In this document: in pieces, positions 14,935 through 18,771 of the stretch
How positions within the stretch are numbered: position 1 is the first letter of the stretch
How the letters are laid out: every line of letters starts with the position of its first letter
Assembly: GCA_020849725.1 (NCBI GenBank)
Contig: JADLAZ010000101.1
Coordinates: 1-18,771 of the forward strand
From: Chloroflexota bacterium
GTDB taxonomy: Bacteria > Chloroflexota > Chloroflexia > Thermomicrobiales > JADLAZ01
Length of the DNA stretch: 18,771 nt
Direction: 5' to 3'
Position numbers and translations under genes: made by a program
The notes under the pieces: generated by a model
The model's database searches: none
Told to the model about the DNA's origin: nothing
The model's input: the letters and a program-made list of their open reading frames with translations, nothing else

Positions 14935-14993
14935 CGGACGTGTCCGTTCGGACAGTGTCCTGGTCAGCCGGAAGGACAATAGCGGCCCTGTCC
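14935..14993. promoter_or_regulatory. Alternating GGAC/GTCC inverted-repeat array, possible operator
   Basis: Half-sites alternate in orientation: CGGAC (14935-14939), GTCCG (14942-14946), CGGAC (14949-14953), GTCC (14957-14960), then GGACA (14974-14978) and TGTCC (14989-14993). The core TGTCCG-TT-CGGACA (14941-14954) is a near-perfect dyad. It sits directly upstream of the candidate Ldh_2 promoter, so a dimeric repressor or activator site is plausible. The regulator is not in the window. Confidence 0.4.
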
Positions 14994-15090
14994 AACCGGC
15001 TGATGCACTGCCCGCCCGGCCAGTCTATTCTGGGTCCAGGCGGACCTGATCGAGCGGTTTGGTCCCTCCAGCGCTTATCCCATCTCCCCC

Positions 15091-15137
15091 AGCGAATACC
15101 CTCCGCGCCATCATCCCGGGCGCGGAGGGTGTTTGCT
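15091..15137. terminator. Long hairpin, possible bidirectional terminator
   Basis: Positions 15091-15109 pair with 15119-15137 around a 9-base loop: a perfect 12-bp GC-rich core (15098-15109 with 15119-15130) extended by seven more pairs, two of them G-T. On the plus strand the core is followed by GTTTGCTTTGG, a moderate T tract. On the minus strand it lies about 48 bases beyond the stop of the GH63-like gene, but ATTCGCT follows, which is a poor tract. It most simply ends the GH63-like transcript; the better-facing T tract on the other strand has no protein gene upstream. Confidence 0.55.
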
Positions 15138-15184
15138 TTGGCGGCGAGGTCGGGTTCCCGGCCGTGACCGGCCGGGAGTGCTGA

Positions 15185-17959
15185 TCACGACGCTGTGTTG
15201 TGGACTGGAGCGGTCGCAGTCGCCGCGACCAGCGGTGGAGTTTGAACCGTTGCCCGCGCACCCATTGCCAGCGCGCGCTCAGGGTCGAGAAGGCCGAACA
15301 GTTGGATGCCCTTGGCCACGACGCCGGTCCAGCCGGTCTGGTGACTGGCGCCCAGGCCGGCGCCGTTGTCGCCGTGAAAATACTCGTAGAAGAGCAGGTG
15401 ATCGCGCCAGTGTGGATCGGTCTGGAACTTCTCCGCCCCGCCGAAGACCGGCCGCCGGCCGTGCTCGTCGCGCAGAAATAGGCGCGTTAGCCGGTCGCTC
15501 AGGTCGCGCGCTACCTCAAACAATGTCATGAGGCGGCCCGATCCGGTCGGGCACTCGACGCGGAAGTCATCGCCGTAGTAGAGATAGAACTGCAACAGCG
15601 CGCGGATGAGCAGCGCGTTGACCGGGAACCAGACCGGCCCACGCCAGTTGGAGTTGCCGCCGAACATGCCCGTGTTCGACTCCGCTGGCAAGAAGTCGAC
15701 ACGGTACTCTTCGCCGCCGACGCGCATGATATACGGGTCATCGGCATGCACCTTCGAGAGCGAGCGAATGCCAAATGGGCTGAGGAACTCTGACTCGTCG
15801 AGCATCCGCGCCAGAATGCGGCGCAGCCGCTCCGGGGTGACCAGCGCCAGCAGGCCGCGCCCGTCGACACCGAGGTGGTTCGGGTCCACGGGATGCATGC
15901 TGTCGCGCAGCTCTGGCATGCGGCGGAGCCGCTCGCGCAGTGCCGCGATGGCCACGGGAACCCGTTCGCGCTGCCACGCCTCAACTACAGTCGTGGCGCA
16001 CAGGGGCAGCAGACCCACCAGCGAGCGGACCTTCAGGCGCTCGGCGCTGCCGTCGGGCCGGCGCAGGAGGTCATAGTAGAAGCCGTCCTCCTCGTCCCAC
16101 ATGCCGTACTGGCCGGGGCGATTCATCGCGGCCGCGATCCAGATGAAGTGTTCGACGAACTTGAACGCCATGTCGTCGTAGGTCGCGTCGTCGGCGGCCA
16201 GTTCGATAGCCAACTCGACCATGTTCTGACTGAACAGCGCCATCCAGGCGGTGCCGTCGGCCTGCTCCAGCGTGCCGCCGGTCGGCAGCGGTGCGCTGCG
16301 GTCGAAGACGCCGATGTTGTCGAGGCCGAGGAAGCCGCCTTCGAAGACATTCTTGCCGTAGCGATCCTTCTGATTCACCCACCACGTGAAATTGAGCGCC
16401 AACTTGTTGAAGGCGCGTTTGAGGAACTCCATGTCGGCTTCGCCGTGGAGCGCCTGCTCGGTGCGGTGCAGGAAGAGCGTCGCCCAGGCGTGGACCGGCG
16501 GGTTGACGTCGGAGAAGTTCCACTCGTAGGCCGGGATCTGGCCGTTCGGGTGCAGGTAGCGTCCGCGCAGCATCAGGTCCAGCTGCTGCTTGGCGAAGTC
16601 GACATCGACGACCGACAGCGCCAGCGCGTGGAAGGCCAGGTCCCAGGCCGCGTACCAGGGATACTCCCACTTGTCCGGCATCGAGATGATGTCCTGGTTG
16701 ACCATGTGGAACCAGGCCGAGTTGCGCGATGGCCGACTACCGGCGGTTAGGGGATTCGCTCGCCGCTCATCCAGCCAGCTGTCGGCGTCGAAGTAGTAGA
16801 ACTGCTTCGTCCAGAGCATGCCGGCCAGCGCCTGGCGCATAACGGCCGCTGCGTCGGCCGACGTTCCTGGGGGCGTGATCGCCTGGTAGAAGGCGTCCGC
16901 CTCGCGCAGTCGACTCGTGACGGTCTCATCAAAGGCCGCGTCGAACGCCGCAGATCCGGCCGGCCACGCCGCCGGCGCGCGTCGGCAAAGCCGCAGCCGC
17001 ACGACCGACTTCTGGCCGGGAGCGATCGTCAGCCGGACATGCGCCGCCGCCTTGGTGCCGCGCTGGTCTGGGTTGACCGCGGCCGTTTGGCCGCCGACCA
17101 CGAAGTCATTGATGCCGTCCTTGACGTACGGGCTGGCGTTCGGGTACTCGGGGAAGAGCCGGGCGTTGTTGGTCTCGTTCTCGGTGAACAGCAGTGGCGC
17201 GTCGCCCTCGACGTAGAAGTATGAGGCGCCCAGTGTTGCATGGATGGCCTCGACGACACCGGCGCCGGACGGCCCAGCGACCCGCGCCAGCGCCGGCTTC
17301 GGCGCCGGGCGCGCGATCCACGACGACCAGTCGTTGCGGAACCAGAGCGTCGGCAGGAGGTGAAGGTCGGCCGGCTCCGACCCGCGGTTGACGACCGTGA
17401 TCCGCGCGAGGATGTCCTCGGGATCAGCCTTGGCGTACTCGACGTAGACGTCGAAGTAGCGGTCGTCATCAAAGATGCCGGTGTCGAGCAGTTCGTACTC
17501 GAACTCGTCACGTGTCCGCTGGCGATTGGTCGCGACCAGATCGTCGTACGGAAAGGCCGCCTGTGGGTACTTGTAGAGGTACCGCATGTACGCGTGTGTC
17601 GGCGTGCTATCCAGGTAGTAGTAATACTCCTTGACGTCCTCGCCGTGGTTGCCCTCACTGTTCGTGAGCCCGAACAGTCGCTCCTTGAGGATTGGGTCGC
17701 GCCCGTTCCACAGCGCGATGGCAAAGCAGAGGTGCTGCTGGTCGTCGGAGAGGCCGGCCAGACCGTCCTCGCCCCAGCGGTAGGCGCGCGAGCGGGCCTG
17801 ATCGTGACCGAAGTAGGCCCAGGCGTTGCCGTCGTCGCTGTAGTCCTCGCGCACCGTGCCCCACTGGCGCTCGCTCAAGTAGGGTCCCCACCGGCGCCAG
17901 GTCACACCCTGCTCGCGCGCTTCGCGCAGTCGGGTCACCTCAGCCGTCGTTGCATCCAT
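15185..17959 (-). CDS. GH63-like (MGH1-type) glycoside hydrolase
   Basis: 924 residues. The N-terminal part (1-360) is a beta-rich domain starting WRRWGPYLSERQWGTVREDY and GNAWAYFGHDQARSRAYRWG, followed by an (alpha/alpha)6 barrel from about 365. The barrel has EYPWYAAWDLAFHALAL (432-448; Asp440 is the likely general acid), SNWRGPVWFPVN (770-781) and LLFYEYFHGDNGAGLG (855-870; Glu859 the likely base). These match the GH63/MGH1-like group, which includes mannosylglycerate and glucosylglycerate hydrolases and processing alpha-glucosidases; the catalytic pair is assigned by analogy. It is much longer than the compact mannosylglycerate hydrolases, so an alpha-glucosidase or another role is possible. 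No signal peptide; cytoplasmic. ATG 17959 follows AAGGAG by 11 bases. Divergent from the Wzm-like gene. Likely substrates are short alpha-glucosides or compatible solutes. Confidence 0.88.
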   Translation of the reverse strand: MDATTAEVTRLREAREQGVTWRRWGPYLSERQWGTVREDYSDDGNAWAYFGHDQARSRAYRWGEDGLAGLSDDQQHLCFAIALWNGRDPILKERLFGLTNSEGNHGEDVKEYYYYLDSTPTHAYMRYLYKYPQAAFPYDDLVATNRQRTRDEFEYELLDTGIFDDDRYFDVYVEYAKADPEDILARITVVNRGSEPADLHLLPTLWFRNDWSSWIARPAPKPALARVAGPSGAGVVEAIHATLGASYFYVEGDAPLLFTENETNNARLFPEYPNASPYVKDGINDFVVGGQTAAVNPDQRGTKAAAHVRLTIAPGQKSVVRLRLCRRAPAAWPAGSAAFDAAFDETVTSRLREADAFYQAITPPGTSADAAAVMRQALAGMLWTKQFYYFDADSWLDERRANPLTAGSRPSRNSAWFHMVNQDIISMPDKWEYPWYAAWDLAFHALALSVVDVDFAKQQLDLMLRGRYLHPNGQIPAYEWNFSDVNPPVHAWATLFLHRTEQALHGEADMEFLKRAFNKLALNFTWWVNQKDRYGKNVFEGGFLGLDNIGVFDRSAPLPTGGTLEQADGTAWMALFSQNMVELAIELAADDATYDDMAFKFVEHFIWIAAAMNRPGQYGMWDEEDGFYYDLLRRPDGSAERLKVRSLVGLLPLCATTVVEAWQRERVPVAIAALRERLRRMPELRDSMHPVDPNHLGVDGRGLLALVTPERLRRILARMLDESEFLSPFGIRSLSKVHADDPYIMRVGGEEYRVDFLPAESNTGMFGGNSNWRGPVWFPVNALLIRALLQFYLYYGDDFRVECPTGSGRLMTLFEVARDLSDRLTRLFLRDEHGRRPVFGGAEKFQTDPHWRDHLLFYEYFHGDNGAGLGASHQTGWTGVVAKGIQLFGLLDPERALAMGARATVQTPPLVAATATAPVHNTAS

Positions 17960-17974
17960 GGTGGCTATGGCTCC

Positions 17975-18001
17975 TTTATACCCACACGCACTGGCCGGCA
18001 A
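17975..18001 (-). promoter_or_regulatory. Candidate promoter of the GH63-like gene
   Basis: On the minus strand TTGCCG is followed by 15 bases and TATAAA (17980-17975), preceded by TGGG. The spacing is two bases short and the -10 overlaps the ribosome site, implying a very short leader. Weak but the best candidate in the gap. Confidence 0.25.
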
Positions 18002-18133
18002 CCGCGCTCAAGCGGCGGCCATCGCTTACGGCCAGGCATTTAATATCATGCAATGGATTGGCCTGTGACATAACCGGCCGGACGGGCCCACCGGGAGCGC
18101 GGTTGCTGGTGTCCCGGGTGGCTGGTAGGCTTC

Positions 18134-18159
18134 CCGCCGGCGGCGCGGGCCGCCGGCGG
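18134..18159 (+). repeat. Two copies of palindrome CCGCCGGCGG just before the Wzm-like start
   Basis: The 10-base palindrome occurs at 18134-18143 and again at 18150-18159 with six bases between. The copies can pair as a 10-bp stem, ending 4 bases before the AAGGTGG ribosome site (18163-18169). A leader hairpin controlling translation, or a dyad operator, is possible. Confidence 0.45.
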
Positions 18160-18173
18160 CGCAAGGTGGGGCG

Positions 18174-18771
18174 ATGCGGCAGCGGCTCGCGCAACTCTGG
18201 CAGTATCGGAACCTGGTTGTCGATCTCGTGGCGCTGGACCTGAAGGTGCGCTACAAGGGGTCGGCGCTCGGCTTCCTGTGGTCGCTGCTCAACCCACTGC
18301 TGATGATGCTCGTCTTCACCGTCGTCTTCGACGTATTGTTCCGCAACAACATCGCCCGCTTTCCAGTGTTCATCCTGGCGGCGCTGCTGCCGTGGACGTT
18401 CCTGTCGACCAGCGTCACGCGCGGCACGACCAGCATCACTCAGAACGCGGCGCTCATCAACAAGGTCTACTTCCCGAGCGAGGTCTTTCCGCTCGCCGCG
18501 GTCTTCTCAGCGATGGTCAACTACTTGCTGTCGCTGCCGGTGCTGTTCGGCCTCATGTGGCTGTTCGGCATCCCCTTCACGTCCGCGCTGCTGATGCTGC
18601 CGGTTATCATCGTCATTCAGACGATCTTCTGCGTCGCGGTGGCGCTGTTCGTCTCGGCGCTGACGGTCCAGTACCGCGACACGACGGTCGTCATGGACGT
18701 GCTGCTGCAAGCCTGGTTCTTCCTGACGCCGGTCTTCTATCCGGTGCAGGCGGTGACGGCGCAGTTCCAGA
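18174..18771 (+). CDS. Polysaccharide/O-antigen export ABC transporter permease (Wzm type), 3' end beyond window
   Basis: The frame is open from the ATG at 18174 to the window end, 199 residues of the usual 260-280. RYKGSALGFLWSLLNPLLMM (26-45) is the amphipathic entry and first helix of ABC-2 type permeases of the Wzm/TagG family. LINKVYFPSEVFPLAAVFSA (95-114) and QYRDTTVVMDVLLQAWFFL with TPVFYP (167-190) are further signature blocks. Five hydrophobic segments are visible at about 34-53, 65-82, 105-132, 140-163 and 175-190. The protein forms the membrane channel that exports an undecaprenyl-linked glycan, working with a Wzt-type ATPase expected just downstream. The start has AAGGTGG at -11 to -5. 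It begins a new functional block (cell-surface glycan) unrelated to the catabolic genes to its left. Confidence 0.9.
   Translation, partial: MRQRLAQLWQYRNLVVDLVALDLKVRYKGSALGFLWSLLNPLLMMLVFTVVFDVLFRNNIARFPVFILAALLPWTFLSTSVTRGTTSITQNAALINKVYFPSEVFPLAAVFSAMVNYLLSLPVLFGLMWLFGIPFTSALLMLPVIIVIQTIFCVAVALFVSALTVQYRDTTVVMDVLLQAWFFLTPVFYPVQAVTAQFQ

Larger units (their letters stand above)
14835..15184. other. Structured intergenic region between the GH63-like and Ldh_2 genes
   Basis: A 350-base gap with no protein gene I can support. From left to right it contains the candidate promoter, the GGAC/GTCC array, two mutually exclusive short stems (15033-15065) and a 19-bp hairpin (15091-15137). The gap could hold an uncharacterised small RNA, or simply the operator of the Ldh_2 gene and the terminator of the GH63-like gene. 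Confidence 0.5.

Noticed and set aside
15042..15065. T-box-like element upstream of the Ldh_2 gene (GGACCAAACCGC on the minus strand)
   Set aside because: It lacks the conserved TGGNACCGCG bulge, and the order of hairpins on that strand is wrong for a T-box leader.
1..18771. tRNA, rRNA, CRISPR arrays, insertion sequences, attachment sites
   Set aside because: I looked for cloverleaf arms, repeat-spacer series and transposase motifs and found none I could support.

Overview
The window is GC-rich bacterial chromosomal DNA, densely packed with short intergenic gaps. Most genes have purine-rich Shine-Dalgarno sites (AGGAG or GGAGG types). I see no rRNA, tRNA, CRISPR array, transposase or phage gene. 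The mix of single-copy catabolic enzymes, cytoplasmic beta-propellers and short divergent or convergent units would fit a Chloroflexota-like or similar high-GC heterotroph. That placement is only an impression and no marker gene here can settle it.

Layout. (1) 1-622 (-) is the N-terminal part of an exported SIMPL-domain protein, cut by the left edge. (2) 807-3214 (+) is a two-gene unit: a beta-lactamase-fold serine hydrolase and a PLP enzyme of the D-threonine aldolase / D-serine dehydratase family. (3) 3247-5176 (-) holds an overlapping pair: a Gfo/Idh/MocA oxidoreductase followed by a xylose-isomerase-like TIM barrel resembling inosose dehydratase. (4) 5387-6514 (+), divergent from that pair, encodes an enolase-superfamily (mandelate racemase type) sugar-acid dehydratase-like protein. 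(5) 6515-7095 is a sparse convergent gap with a possible small membrane protein and hairpins. (6) 7096-9512 has two paralogous NHL beta-propeller genes pointing away from each other, with a small cupin gene as first gene of the left arm. (7) 9616-9861 (-) is a small zinc-ribbon membrane protein. (8) 9988-11550 (+) is a fused formiminotransferase-cyclodeaminase. (9) 11571-12083 (-) is an Ala-rich tail-anchored protein, divergent from a type I sulfatase at 12228-13751 (+). (10) 13788-14834 (-) is an Ldh_2-type malate/lactate dehydrogenase. (11) 15185-17959 (-) is a 924-residue GH63-like glycoside hydrolase. (12) 18174-18771 (+) is the start of a polysaccharide-export ABC permease (Wzm type), cut by the right edge.

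How the genes may work together. The enzymes for opening, oxidising, dehydrating and desulfating polyol, sugar-acid and glycoside substrates (Gfo/Idh, TIM barrel, enolase-superfamily enzyme, Ldh_2, sulfatase, GH63-like) suggest a scavenging region for unusual carbohydrates. The hydrolase/PLP pair suggests D-amino-acid or D-hydroxyamino-acid turnover. No transporter or transcription factor for these pathways is seen inside the window, so the substrates are inferred only from family membership.

Most notable points: an apparent internal ribosome-binding site and GTG start exactly at the domain junction of the fused FTCD gene; a Gly where the first metal-binding Asp is expected in the enolase-superfamily protein; a divergent pair of beta-propeller paralogues around a long inverted repeat; and two structured intergenic regions (an alternating GGAC/GTCC array and a long hairpin) between the Ldh_2 and GH63-like genes.
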